NCBI RefSeq assembly: GCF_025821625.1
Contig: NZ_JACKSH010000253.1
Span: 57,679 to 121,678, forward strand
DNA from: Mycolicibacterium pyrenivorans
GTDB lineage: Bacteria; Actinomycetota; Actinomycetes; Mycobacteriales; Mycobacteriaceae
Length of the DNA: 64,000 nucleotides
Reading direction: 5' to 3'
Of the stretch, positions 8,410 through 17,285 are shown piece by piece. The notes beneath the pieces were generated by a model. That model saw only the letters and a program-made list of their open reading frames with translations, had not been told where the DNA came from and did no database searches. Both the position numbers and the translations under genes were made by a program. Position 1 is the first letter of the stretch, and the number at the start of each line of letters is the position of its first letter.

Positions 8410-9212
8410 CCCAGACCCTCGTCGCGTACGACCCTCGCCCCGTCGGCCCGGAGCCCGGCGCACCGCTGGCCGCCTACCTGATCCTCGACGATCCGCAGCG
8501 GCGAAATGCTCTGTCGGACACACTACTTGACCAGTTGATGGACGGTCTCAACCGCGCAGCCGCCGACCCGCAGGTCCGAGTCATCGTCCTGACCTCCTCC
8601 CACGACAAGGTGTTCTCCTCCGGCGGCAACCTGGACGCTTTCGCCGACACCCGGCCGACCATCACCAAGTACAGCGGTCTCAACAAGTTCCCGGACCTGT
8701 TCCGCACGCTGATGTCGATCGGCAAGCCGGTGGTGTGCGCGGCGAACGGCGACGTGCTCGCCGGGGCACTCGGCATCGCACTGGCCTGCGATCTGGTGAT
8801 CGCCAAACAGTCGATCCGCCTGGGCTGCCCAGAGATCAACATCGGCGCCTTCCCGTTCATGATCTCCGCACTCATCTTCCGGTCGACCGGCCGACTGGCC
8901 GCCAACGAGCTGATGATGACCGGCCGGCTGTTGTCGGCATCCGAGGCCCTGGATGCCGGGCTGCTCAATCGGGTGGTCGCTGACGAGGACTTCGACGACG
9001 CGGTGCAGGACTGGGTCGCCACCATCGCGTCGAAGTCCCCACTGCTGCTCGGGCTGGGCAAGAACGCGATTGCCGCAACCCGCGACCTCCCCCTGGATGC
9101 GGCACTGGACTACCTGCAGGCCCAGCTCGCCCTGGCCTTCACCACCGAGGACCTTGCTGAAGGAGTCCAGGCATTCAAGGAGAAGCGAGCGCCGGTCTGG
9201 CGCAACTCGTGA
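8406..9212 (+). CDS. Enoyl-CoA hydratase/isomerase
   Basis: A 268-residue crotonase-family protein. It has the LILDDPQRRNALS start, the oxyanion segment SSGGNLDAFA, the GDVLAGALGIALACDLVIA helix, and GCPEINIGAFPFM, whose Glu matches one catalytic Glu of hydratases. The tail AEGVQAFKEKRAPVWR is typical of the family. It overlaps the preceding reductase by ATGA and ends the first operon. A 69-bp gap with a GntR-type operator follows before the next transcription unit. Reaction direction and substrate are unknown. Confidence 0.9.
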   Translation: MTQTLVAYDPRPVGPEPGAPLAAYLILDDPQRRNALSDTLLDQLMDGLNRAAADPQVRVIVLTSSHDKVFSSGGNLDAFADTRPTITKYSGLNKFPDLFRTLMSIGKPVVCAANGDVLAGALGIALACDLVIAKQSIRLGCPEINIGAFPFMISALIFRSTGRLAANELMMTGRLLSASEALDAGLLNRVVADEDFDDAVQDWVATIASKSPLLLGLGKNAIAATRDLPLDAALDYLQAQLALAFTTEDLAEGVQAFKEKRAPVWRNS

Positions 9213-9232
9213 CGACACCGATCTTGCACTAT

Positions 9233-9243
9233 TGGTCTGACCA
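9233..9243. promoter_or_regulatory. GntR/FadR-type operator TGGTCTGACCA (box 1)
   Basis: TGGTCTGACCA matches the TGGT-N3-ACCA palindrome of FadR-subfamily GntR regulators. It lies 39 bp before the ATG at 9282 and adjoins an AT-rich CATAATAAT stretch that could be the -10 region. Near-identical boxes lie at 14919 and 16066 around the GntR gene. Confidence 0.72.
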
Positions 9244-9281
9244 TAATAATGTTTCGGAGATCTGCGGAGGAATGAGCAGCG

Positions 9282-10940
9282 ATGAAACCTGGTAAGTACA
9301 CCGATCGCTACACGTCCGAGGACGTTCGCGCCTATCGCGACGCCGGACTGTGGAGCGACGAGACGATGTTCGACTTGCTGTCCGCCCAGTCCGAACAGCG
9401 ACCGGACAAGGTGTTCGCCACCGACGGGCAACGCTGTCTGACCTATGGCGAGATGCACGACTCAGCGCTGCGACTGGCCGCCGGCTTCCACGCCCGCGGC
9501 TGGCGCGCCGGGGACGCCGTCGCGGTCCAGCTGCCGAACTGGGTGGAGTTCATCGAGGTGGTGACGGCACTGTCGCGGCTGGGCATCGTCACCGTGCCGA
9601 TCATGCCGATCTACCGGCGCGACGAGGTCGGCTATGTGGCCGGCCACGCCGACATCCGGGCCATCATCACACCGTCGACCTTCAAGGGTTTCGACTACCT
9701 GGACATGTACCGCGACGTCCAAGCAGAGCGTCCGAGTCTGGACATCCTGGTGACTCGCCCGGACGCGGCAGCTGACGCCGTCGCCGCCACGGACGGCAGC
9801 CGAGTCACCACCCTGGACTCGGCACGCGCCGACACCGTTCCCGACAGCGCCGATCTGCCGGCACAGCCGAGTCCGGACGACCCGTTCCTCATCGTCTACA
9901 CCTCGGGCACGACCTCGCGGCCCAAGGGCTGCGTCCACACCTTCAACACGTACTGCTCGGGGGCGCGCACCCTCACCGATGCCTTCGGATACACCGAGCA
10001 CGACGTTCAATTCGGGCCGTCGCCGATCACCCACACCACCGGCCTGGTCACCAGCGTTCTGGTGCCTCTGCTCAAGGGCGCCGCCACCCACCTGATGGCG
10101 GAGTGGGAACCGAAGGGGGGCGCCGCCGAGATCGCCCGGTTCGGCTGCACCCAGGCCGTCACCGCGACCACCTTCCTGCAGATGCTGCTCGAAGCCTACG
10201 ACTCCCAGCGCGACGACCTGTCCAGCCTCCGTCTATGGGTGTGCGCCGGCTCGCCGATCCCTCGGGCCGTGGTGGAACGCGCCCACCAGACGCTGCCACA
10301 CCTGAAAGTGCTGAGCCTCTACGGCCGCAGCGAGAACCTCATGACCACGACCTGCACTGTCGCCGACGACACCAGCCGGGCACTGAATTCCGACGGCTCG
10401 GCGCAGCCCGGACACAACGTCGCGGTCGTCGACGCACACGGCACGGAGGTTCCCCGCGGGGCCGAAGGCGATATCGCCTACCGTGGTCCGTCGCACATGA
10501 TCGGCTACCTCGGCGATCCCGCCGAGACAGAAGCGCTGTTCACCCCCGACGGCCTGTCACGGTCCGGGGACCTCGGCGTCATGGACGCCGACGGCTACGT
10601 CCGGGTCACCGGCCGAACCAAGGACATCATCATCCGGGGCGGGATGAACATCAGTGCCCGAGAACTCGAGGACCACCTGGTCACCCATCCCGCACTGAGC
10701 GACTCGGCCGTCGTGGGTTATCCCGACAGTCGTCTCGGTGAGCGGGTCGCCGTCTTCGTCGTCACCCGGGACGGTCACCCCGAACCGACAGTGGAAGACC
10801 TCCGCGCGTACCTCACCGGACACGGTGTCGCGATCCAGAAGACCCCCGAGAAAGTGATCAACGTCAGCAACCTGCCGATAACGGCCACCGGCAAGGTGCA
10901 GAAGCACGTGTTGCGCAAGCAAGTGGCCGAATCCGACTGA
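9282..10940 (+). CDS. Acyl-CoA synthetase (AMP-forming; cyclohexanecarboxylate-CoA ligase-like)
   Basis: A 552-residue ANL ligase with YTSGTTSRPKG from residue 206, the SLYGRSE and SGDLG segments, the GRTKDIIIRGGMNI hinge, and ITATGKVQKH near the C-terminus carrying the expected catalytic Lys. The pattern resembles AliA/cyclohexanecarboxylate-CoA ligase-type enzymes, but the exact acid cannot be told. First gene of an operon with an acyl-CoA dehydrogenase and a second ligase. GGAGG lies about 13 bp before the ATG. The promoter carries a GntR box, so expression is probably released by an acyl-CoA or acid effector. Confidence 0.9.
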   Translation: MKPGKYTDRYTSEDVRAYRDAGLWSDETMFDLLSAQSEQRPDKVFATDGQRCLTYGEMHDSALRLAAGFHARGWRAGDAVAVQLPNWVEFIEVVTALSRLGIVTVPIMPIYRRDEVGYVAGHADIRAIITPSTFKGFDYLDMYRDVQAERPSLDILVTRPDAAADAVAATDGSRVTTLDSARADTVPDSADLPAQPSPDDPFLIVYTSGTTSRPKGCVHTFNTYCSGARTLTDAFGYTEHDVQFGPSPITHTTGLVTSVLVPLLKGAATHLMAEWEPKGGAAEIARFGCTQAVTATTFLQMLLEAYDSQRDDLSSLRLWVCAGSPIPRAVVERAHQTLPHLKVLSLYGRSENLMTTTCTVADDTSRALNSDGSAQPGHNVAVVDAHGTEVPRGAEGDIAYRGPSHMIGYLGDPAETEALFTPDGLSRSGDLGVMDADGYVRVTGRTKDIIIRGGMNISARELEDHLVTHPALSDSAVVGYPDSRLGERVAVFVVTRDGHPEPTVEDLRAYLTGHGVAIQKTPEKVINVSNLPITATGKVQKHVLRKQVAESD

Positions 10941-10963
10941 GCGCCTTCACAGGAACAGGAGTT

Positions 10964-12154
10964 ATGGACCTCAAGGACAGTCCCGCAGAAGCAGAGTTCC
11001 GCCACCAGATCCAGGCTTGGCTCGCTGAGACCGTACCGACGCTCGGCGGCCCCGAACCGCACCGACTGGAGGACAAGCGAGACTACTGGGGACGCTGGCA
11101 GCGACTGCTGTTCGACGCCGGCTACGCCGGCCTGTCCTGGCCGAGCGAGTTCGGCGGTGGGGGGGCCGATGCCAAGACCAAGGCGGTCTTCACCGAGGAG
11201 ATGGACCGCGCCGGCGCGCCCGAGCGGCTCAACATCATCGGTGAGGACTTCGGCGGCCCGACCATCATCGCCTTCGGCACAACCGAACAGCAGCAACGCT
11301 ATCTGAGGCCGATCCTCACCGGGGAACACATCTGGTGCCAACTGTTCTCCGAACCGGAATCCGGCTCGGATCTGGCCTCCCTGCGCACCACGGCCGTCAA
11401 GGTCGACGGCGGCTGGAAGATCAACGGCCAGAAGATCTGGACCAGCCGCGCCCAGTTATCCTCGTACGCAATCCTTTTGGCACGCACCGGCGGTGGCCCC
11501 CGGCACAAGGGCATCACCTACTTCCTGTTGGACATGGCTGCACCCGGGGTCCGTATCCGCCCGCTCGAGCACATGCTCGGCGAAGCCGAGTTCAACGAGG
11601 TGTTCCTCGACGACGTCTTCATCCCGGACTCCGACGTCGTCGGCGCGATCGACGACGGCTGGCGGGTGGCCATGGGGACGCTGGCCTTCGAGCGGGTCGC
11701 CATTGCGACCGGGCGGGTCAATACCACCGGGGCGGTCAAAGACCTCATCGCCGAGATTGCCGCGCGCACCGGTGACGACGGGCACCCGCTGGGGACCGAC
11801 CCGCTGATCCGCCAGCACATCGCCGACCTGTACGGCCGCGCACTGACGCACTACTGCATCAGCCAGCGGGTGATCAGCGGCGCTGCAAGCGGGGAGCCAC
11901 CGGGCCCGGTGACCTCCATCGGCAAGCTGTTCTTCTGCCCACTGGTGGAGGACATCGCCGACTTCGGCCTCTCGCTGGCCGACCTCGACGGACAATTCTC
12001 GTTGCCGCAGAAGGACTCCGCCGGATCGGACGCCGCCGCCGAGCGGTGGCTACGGCTGGCCAATCAGGGCCGGGGCACCGCGATCGCCGGCGGCTCAACA
12101 TTCATCCAGCGCAACATCGTCGCCGAGCGAATCCTCGGCATGCCCCGGGAGTGA
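10964..12154 (+). CDS. Acyl-CoA dehydrogenase
   Basis: A 396-residue flavoprotein of the acyl-CoA dehydrogenase fold. The helical N-terminus is followed by the flavin-contact strand CQLFSEPESGSDLA and GWKINGQKIWTS, and the C-terminal helical bundle ends in AIAGGSTFIQRNIVAERILG. This resembles the FadE28/FadE29-like enzymes that act as heteromers on cyclic-substituted CoA esters in steroid degraders. A natural partner would be the shorter dehydrogenase at 14968-16044 (inference). It lies between two ligases in the GntR-boxed operon; AGGAG precedes the ATG. Confidence 0.92.
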   Translation: MDLKDSPAEAEFRHQIQAWLAETVPTLGGPEPHRLEDKRDYWGRWQRLLFDAGYAGLSWPSEFGGGGADAKTKAVFTEEMDRAGAPERLNIIGEDFGGPTIIAFGTTEQQQRYLRPILTGEHIWCQLFSEPESGSDLASLRTTAVKVDGGWKINGQKIWTSRAQLSSYAILLARTGGGPRHKGITYFLLDMAAPGVRIRPLEHMLGEAEFNEVFLDDVFIPDSDVVGAIDDGWRVAMGTLAFERVAIATGRVNTTGAVKDLIAEIAARTGDDGHPLGTDPLIRQHIADLYGRALTHYCISQRVISGAASGEPPGPVTSIGKLFFCPLVEDIADFGLSLADLDGQFSLPQKDSAGSDAAAERWLRLANQGRGTAIAGGSTFIQRNIVAERILGMPRE

Positions 12155-12171
12155 CCAAAAGGAATGACCAG

Positions 12172-14169
12172 ATGAGCGACTACCGCTGGATGCCCACAAC
12201 GGACTATGTCGAGAACGCCAACGTCACCCGACTCGCCCGCGCGCACGGCCTGCGCGACATCGACGAGTTGCGGGACCGCTCGGTGGCCGACCCGGCGTGG
12301 TACTGGAACGCGGTCCTGGCCGATCTGGGCATCGAGTTCGCCGCTCCGTACACCGCGGTCCTCGATCTCAGCGGTGGTGTGGAGCATCCCGACTGGTTCA
12401 CCGGCGCCGAACTCAACATCACCGACGCGTGCCTGCGCCGCTGGCGTGACGCCGGCCCGGGCCGCATCGCCGTTCGGCACGAGACCGAGGACGGCACCAC
12501 TCGCACAATGACTTTCGGGGAACTGGCCGATCAGGTCGGCGCCGCTGTCGCCGGACTGAAGCGGCTCGGTATCGGCCGCGGCGACGCCGTCGGCCTGTAC
12601 CTGCCGATGATTCCCGAGGCGGTCGTCGCGGTGTACGCGGTGGCCGCCCTGGGCGCCGTCCTGGTTCCGCTGTTCTCCGGGTTTGCCGCCGCGGCCATCG
12701 CCTCCCGGCTCGACGACGCCGACGTCAAGGCGGTAGTGGTGGCCGACGGCACCGTCCGGCGCGGCCGGACCGTGGCGATGCTGCCCCAATTGGCGACCGC
12801 TCTGCCCGACTGCCCGGGCGTCGAACATCTCATCGTCATCGACAACGTCGGCAGCGCAACCGATGTCGACTTCGAGGTGACCGTCACGTCTTGGTCCGAG
12901 CTCACCGCGACACCGGCCGAACTGGTCACCGAGCAGGTTCCCGCGATGCACCCGCTGATGTTGGGCTACACCTCCGGCACCACCGGCCGGCCCAAGGGTG
13001 CGGTTCACACTCATGCCGGATTCCTGGTCAAGACTGCCAGTGAGGTGGCCTACTCCTTCGACATGGACAGCGACGGCGTGTTCTGCTGGATCACCGACAT
13101 GGGCTGGATCATGGGCCCGCTGTCGATCATCGGCACCCACGCCAACGGCGCCACCCTGGTGCTCTACGAGGGTTCCCCCGACATACCCGATGACTATCGA
13201 CTGTGGGATCTCGTTGAGCGGCATCGGATCTCGATGCTCGGCGTCTCGCCCACCCTGATCCGCACTCTCAAGGGTTCAGATCTGGACCGGATCCACGAAC
13301 GGGACCTCTCTTCGGTGCACGTGCTCGGGTCCACCGGTGAACCGTGGGATCCGGGCTCCTACGACTGGCTGGCTCGGCTTGTCTTCGGTGAGCGCGTGCC
13401 GGTGATCAACTTCTCCGGCGGGACCGAAGTCGGCGGCTCGTTCCTGGCTCCGTACCCGGTCGAGCCGATCCGCAGCTGTTCACTCGGCGGTCCGTCGCTC
13501 GGCATGGACGTCGACGTCGTCGACGATGACGGCCGTTCGGTGCGAGGGCAGGTCGGCGAACTGGTGTGCCGCCAGCCGTGGCCGTCGATGACCCGCGGGG
13601 TCTGGAAGGACGACCAGCGTTACCTGGACGCCTACTGGTCACGGTTCCCGGGCCTGTGGCACCACGGAGACTTCGCGATGGTCGACGCGGAAGGCCAGTG
13701 GTTCATCCTCGGGCGCTCCGACGACGTGATGAACGTGGCAGGCAAGCGACTCGCCCCGGCCGAGGTCGAGGCCGCCCTGTCAACCCATCCCGCAGTCAGC
13801 GAGGCCGCCGCGGTTGGGGTCCCCGACCCGGTCAAGGGAGAAGCGGTGTGGGCGTTCTGGGTCGCCCGGACCCCGACGTCGGTGGACGAGACGGCGGTTT
13901 CCCGGGAGCTGAAGCAGATCGTCGGCAAGGAGCTCGGCAAGCCGTTCGCGCCGTCGAAGGTATGGCGAGTCGACGCCCTTCCCAAGACGAGGTCGGCCAA
14001 GATTCTGCGGCGGGCGATTCGCGCGGCGGCACTGGGCACCGATCCGGGTGACCTGTCCGGGGCGGAGAACCCCGAAGCGATCGACCGCATCCGCGACGCG
14101 GTGCGAGGTCAGTCGTCGACGGTATCCACGGTCGGCGACGGATCGCCGACGGAAATCGAGTCGCGTTGA
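12172..14169 (+). CDS. AMP-dependent acyl-CoA synthetase (acetyl/acetoacetyl-CoA synthetase-like)
   Basis: A 665-residue ligase of the acetyl-CoA-synthetase-like branch. It has an N-terminal cap (WYWNAVLADLGIEF), YTSGTTGRPKG from residue 266, the GWIMGP segment, FSGGTEVGGSF, HHGDFA, and GRSDDVMNVAGKR hinge. KTRSAKILRR near the C-terminus carries the catalytic Lys. The ATG at 12172 follows AAAAGGAATG and begins the recognisable domain; an upstream in-frame ATG would overlap the preceding gene. The 3' end overlaps the convergent GntR gene by 61 bp, so both C-termini are encoded by the same DNA. Confidence 0.9.
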   Translation: MSDYRWMPTTDYVENANVTRLARAHGLRDIDELRDRSVADPAWYWNAVLADLGIEFAAPYTAVLDLSGGVEHPDWFTGAELNITDACLRRWRDAGPGRIAVRHETEDGTTRTMTFGELADQVGAAVAGLKRLGIGRGDAVGLYLPMIPEAVVAVYAVAALGAVLVPLFSGFAAAAIASRLDDADVKAVVVADGTVRRGRTVAMLPQLATALPDCPGVEHLIVIDNVGSATDVDFEVTVTSWSELTATPAELVTEQVPAMHPLMLGYTSGTTGRPKGAVHTHAGFLVKTASEVAYSFDMDSDGVFCWITDMGWIMGPLSIIGTHANGATLVLYEGSPDIPDDYRLWDLVERHRISMLGVSPTLIRTLKGSDLDRIHERDLSSVHVLGSTGEPWDPGSYDWLARLVFGERVPVINFSGGTEVGGSFLAPYPVEPIRSCSLGGPSLGMDVDVVDDDGRSVRGQVGELVCRQPWPSMTRGVWKDDQRYLDAYWSRFPGLWHHGDFAMVDAEGQWFILGRSDDVMNVAGKRLAPAEVEAALSTHPAVSEAAAVGVPDPVKGEAVWAFWVARTPTSVDETAVSRELKQIVGKELGKPFAPSKVWRVDALPKTRSAKILRRAIRAAALGTDPGDLSGAENPEAIDRIRDAVRGQSSTVSTVGDGSPTEIESR

Positions 14170-14897
14170 TCAACCTTGAGCGCCGCCGACGCATAGGTAT
14201 GCACGTGCCGTCTCATCCTGCGGCCGGCAGCTTCGGCGTCCCGCTCCCGAATCGCACGGGTGATCGACTTGTGCGCCCGCGCAGTCACTTCACGCACTGT
14301 GGCATCGATGAAGGAGGCGTTCTCGGTGCCGGCGTAGATGGCCTGCGAGAGCGCCGTCATGAAGCCGATGAGAAGTTCGTTGTGACTGGCCATCGCGACG
14401 CCGACGTGCCAGTCGACGTTGGCCTGCAGAAACCGGGCCAGGTCGGACTTCGGGTCGGCGATAGCCTCGTTGGCCCGGTCCAGCGTCTCGAGGTCCTCCT
14501 CGCTCCGCTTCACCGCCGCGAGTTCGGCGCAGTACGGCTCGAGGGCCTCACGGGTTTCCATCAGGTCGGCCAGCTTGATCTGCCGTCCGCGGATCAACAT
14601 GCTGACCGTGTTGGCCATCGAGGCCGTGCTGGGACGTTGGACGAAGGCTCCGCCTGCCCGGCCGGCCTTGACCCGAACCAGGTTCTGGACCTCCAGAATC
14701 CGCAACGCCTCGCGCACCGTCGCCCGGCTCATCTGAGTCTGCTTGACCAGCTCCCGCTCAGCGGGAAGGGCGGCGCCTTCCGGGAGTTCGCCGCTCAGGA
14801 TGCGCTCCCGCAACTCCCGGGCGAGAACATCAGGCGCCTTGGGAACGTCGACGGGGCCGAGCGTGATCGACGAACGGGCCGCTGCCTCGCCCTCCAT
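14109..14897 (-). CDS. GntR-family transcriptional regulator, FadR subfamily
   Basis: A 262-residue repressor. The N-terminal winged helix-turn-helix (LARELRERILSGELPEG, then LVKQTQMSRATVREALRILE) is followed by an all-helical FCD ligand-binding domain. Conserved metal or ligand residues include the Asp/His of ANVDWHVGVA and the later His residues. The start at 14897 is chosen because GAGGAGG lies right before this ATG; a longer frame to 14951 would run over the operator. The box TGGTCTGACCT (14919-14929) lies between this gene and the divergent dehydrogenase, implying autoregulation. FadR-type repressors are usually released by acids or acyl-CoAs; the effector here is unknown. Confidence 0.9.
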   Translation of the reverse strand: MEGEAAARSSITLGPVDVPKAPDVLARELRERILSGELPEGAALPAERELVKQTQMSRATVREALRILEVQNLVRVKAGRAGGAFVQRPSTASMANTVSMLIRGRQIKLADLMETREALEPYCAELAAVKRSEEDLETLDRANEAIADPKSDLARFLQANVDWHVGVAMASHNELLIGFMTALSQAIYAGTENASFIDATVREVTARAHKSITRAIRERDAEAAGRRMRRHVHTYASAALKVDQRDSISVGDPSPTVDTVDD

Positions 14898-14918
14898 AAG
14901 CCTCCTCAGACCCACTAA

Positions 14919-14929
14919 TGGTCTGACCT
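14919..14929. promoter_or_regulatory. GntR/FadR-type operator TGGTCTGACCT (box 2)
   Basis: TGGTCTGACCT differs by one base from the box at 9233. It lies 22 bp before the GntR start (minus strand) and 39 bp before the dehydrogenase start at 14968 (plus strand). It is well placed to control both divergent genes. Confidence 0.72.
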
Positions 14930-14967
14930 TAGCACTTGCGCCCATCGACACAGCTGGAGAGAATCGA

Positions 14968-16044
14968 ATGCACTGGGAACTGTCCGACGAAGAGAACCTT
15001 TACGCCCAATCGCTGCGCGACTGGCTCGGCGCCCGGGCCGGCTCGGAACAGGTCCGGGCCTGGCTTGACGCCGACGATCATCGCACCTTCGACGACACAC
15101 TGGCCGAGGACGGCTGGGCCGGGGTGGGATTCGACGAGTCCCGCGGCGGTCAAGGCGGCGGGATGCTTGAACTGGCGCTCACCGCTCGCGAATTGGGTCG
15201 CACGGCAGCACCTTCGGGTCGCTGGCTGGCCCGAGCGGTAGCCGATGCCGTCCTGCCGGACGAACTGACGCGGTCGGCACTGGGAGAGGGCGAGTTGACC
15301 GCGGTGGCAGTGCGCTGCGACCGGATTCCACCGACCGGCCCGGCGGTGCATCTGCGCGACGGCGCGGTCTCGGGCGAGGTGCCGTGCGTACTGGCCGCCG
15401 AGGATGCCGTCCGGTTCGTCGTTCCGGTGCACGTCGCCGACGGCACGCGGTTGGTGCTGGTGGACCGCAACTCAGCAGGTGTGCGCGTCCGGCCACGCCC
15501 CCTGCTGGATCGGTCCCGCCATGCCGCGGATGTGGTTTTCGAGAACACGCCGGCGCAGGACCTCGGCGTCGCCGGCACCGAGGCGGCACGGCGGCACTTG
15601 GCGGACCGTGCCGCGGCGCTGGTAGCCGCCGACGCACTGGGGGCCGCGGAACGCATGCTCGACATGACGGTCGAGTACGCCAAACAACGCAAGCAGTTCG
15701 GCAAGCCGATCGCGGCGTTCCAGGCCGTCAAGCACGCCGCCGCCCAGATGCTGGTCACCGTTGAATCCTCTTATTCGATAACGCTACTGGCGGCGGCCTC
15801 GCTTCAGGAGGCCGGCCCCGACGCCGGACTGCACGCCGCCGCGGCCAAGGCGCAGGTCGTCGAGCACTGCGCCGAACTGGCCGACTCCGCACTGACCGTG
15901 CACGGCGCCATCGGCTACACCTGGGAGTACGACCTTCAGTTGTTCTACAAGCGGGCCAAGCTCGACCGTGCACTGTTCGGCAATCCCGAGGCCTGGAATG
16001 AGCGGCTCGCGACGATGCTGCCGTTGGTACCGGCGGCCTCATGA
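14968..16044 (+). CDS. Acyl-CoA dehydrogenase, short form
   Basis: A 358-residue acyl-CoA dehydrogenase relative. The N-terminal and C-terminal helical domains are clear (AADALGAAERMLDMTVEYAKQ, then KQFGKPIAAFQAVKH and HGAIGYTWEYDLQLFYKRAK), but the middle beta domain is shortened. Such forms often pair with a second dehydrogenase subunit, as FadE28 with FadE29. The ATG at 14968 has GGAGAG upstream; the longer frame would cross the GntR promoter. Divergent from gntR, with a shared operator. Its likely partner is the dehydrogenase at 10964 or that at 16119 (inference). Confidence 0.88.
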   Translation: MHWELSDEENLYAQSLRDWLGARAGSEQVRAWLDADDHRTFDDTLAEDGWAGVGFDESRGGQGGGMLELALTARELGRTAAPSGRWLARAVADAVLPDELTRSALGEGELTAVAVRCDRIPPTGPAVHLRDGAVSGEVPCVLAAEDAVRFVVPVHVADGTRLVLVDRNSAGVRVRPRPLLDRSRHAADVVFENTPAQDLGVAGTEAARRHLADRAAALVAADALGAAERMLDMTVEYAKQRKQFGKPIAAFQAVKHAAAQMLVTVESSYSITLLAAASLQEAGPDAGLHAAAAKAQVVEHCAELADSALTVHGAIGYTWEYDLQLFYKRAKLDRALFGNPEAWNERLATMLPLVPAAS

Positions 16045-16065
16045 GTCAGCCCGGACCTTCCTTTT

Positions 16066-16076
16066 TGGTCTGTCCA
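16066..16076. promoter_or_regulatory. GntR/FadR-type operator TGGTCTGTCCA (box 3)
   Basis: TGGTCTGTCCA, one base different from the box at 9233, lies 43 bp before the GTG at 16119. It is followed by AT-rich sequence (ATTAGTATC, GATAATA) that could hold the -10 element. This suggests a promoter for the 16119-25806 gene run even though 16044 is only 75 bp upstream. Confidence 0.68.
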
Positions 16077-16118
16077 TTAGTATCATTCTGATAATAGCCG
16101 GCTGAACAGGAGACACCC

Positions 16119-17285
16119 GTGGATTTCGCCCTGACCGACGATCAGCAGACCATCCGGTCCGCCGTGGCAGAGCTGGCCGGCAAGTTCGACGACCACTACT
16201 GGATGACCAAGGACCACAACCACGAGTTCCCGCAGGAGTTCTACGACGCGTTCGCCGACGGCGGCTGGCTGGGCATCACCACCCCGGAGGAATACGGCGG
16301 CAGCGGTTACGGCATAAGCGAAGCGTGCCTGCTGCTCGAGGAGGTGGCCGCGTCCGGCGCCGGAATGAACGGGGCGAGCTCCATCCACATGTCGATCTTC
16401 GGCATGCATCCGGTGATCGTGCACGGTTCAGAGGAGTTGAAGGCCCGAACCCTTCCCCGCATCGTCAACGGGGACCTGCACGTCTGCTTCGGCGTCACCG
16501 AGCCCGGCGCCGGGCTCGACACCACCAGGATCACCACCTTCGCCAAGCGCGACGGTGACCGCTACATCGTCAACGGACGCAAGGTGTGGATCTCCAAGGC
16601 ATTGGAGTCCGAGAAGATCCTGCTACTCACCCGCACAGCGAAATTCGAGGATTCGCCGCGCAAGACCGATGGCCTGACGTTGTTTCTCACCGACCTGGAC
16701 CGCAACAAGGTCGATATCCGACCGATCCCCAAGATGGGCCGAAACGCGGTGAGCTCCAACGAGCTCTTCATCGACGGACTGGAGATCCCGGTCGAGGACC
16801 GCGTCGGTGAAGAGGGCCAGGGCTTCAAGTACATCCTCGACGGCCTGAACCCGGAGCGCTGCCTGATCGCCGCCGAGGCACTCGGGATCGGCCGCGCCGC
16901 CCTGCGCACCGCGGTTCGATACGCAAACGAGCGCGAAGTGTTCGGCCGGCCGATCGGCATGAACCAGGGCATCCAATTCCCGCTGGCGGACTCCCTGGCG
17001 AAGTTGGACGCCGCCGAACTGATGCTCCGCAAGGCGACCTGGCTGTACGACAAGGGCATGCCCTGCGGCCGGGAGGCCAACACCGCCAAATACCTCTGCG
17101 CCGAAGCAGGTTTCGATGCAGCCGACCGCGCGCTGCAGACGCACGGCGGCATGGGCTACTCCGAGGAATACCACGTCGCCCGCTACTTCCGTGAGGCGCG
17201 CCTGACCCGGATCGCACCGATCAGCCAGGAGATGATCCTGAACTTCCTCGGCTCCCACGTGCTCGGGCTGCCGAGGAGCTACTGA
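16119..17285 (+). CDS. Acyl-CoA dehydrogenase
   Basis: A 388-residue full-length acyl-CoA dehydrogenase. It has the flavin-contact strand CFGVTEPGAGLDTT, YIVNGRKVWIS, the YANEREVFGRPIGMNQGIQ helix, and THGGMGYSEEYHVARYFREAR. At the usual catalytic-Glu position (YEGT in many members) it has APISQEM, so the base may come from elsewhere, as in isovaleryl-CoA-dehydrogenase-like branches. GTG start with CAGGAGA upstream. The stop overlaps the following SDR start (TGATG). First gene of the long beta-oxidation operon preceded by a GntR box. Confidence 0.92.
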   Translation: MDFALTDDQQTIRSAVAELAGKFDDHYWMTKDHNHEFPQEFYDAFADGGWLGITTPEEYGGSGYGISEACLLLEEVAASGAGMNGASSIHMSIFGMHPVIVHGSEELKARTLPRIVNGDLHVCFGVTEPGAGLDTTRITTFAKRDGDRYIVNGRKVWISKALESEKILLLTRTAKFEDSPRKTDGLTLFLTDLDRNKVDIRPIPKMGRNAVSSNELFIDGLEIPVEDRVGEEGQGFKYILDGLNPERCLIAAEALGIGRAALRTAVRYANEREVFGRPIGMNQGIQFPLADSLAKLDAAELMLRKATWLYDKGMPCGREANTAKYLCAEAGFDAADRALQTHGGMGYSEEYHVARYFREARLTRIAPISQEMILNFLGSHVLGLPRSY

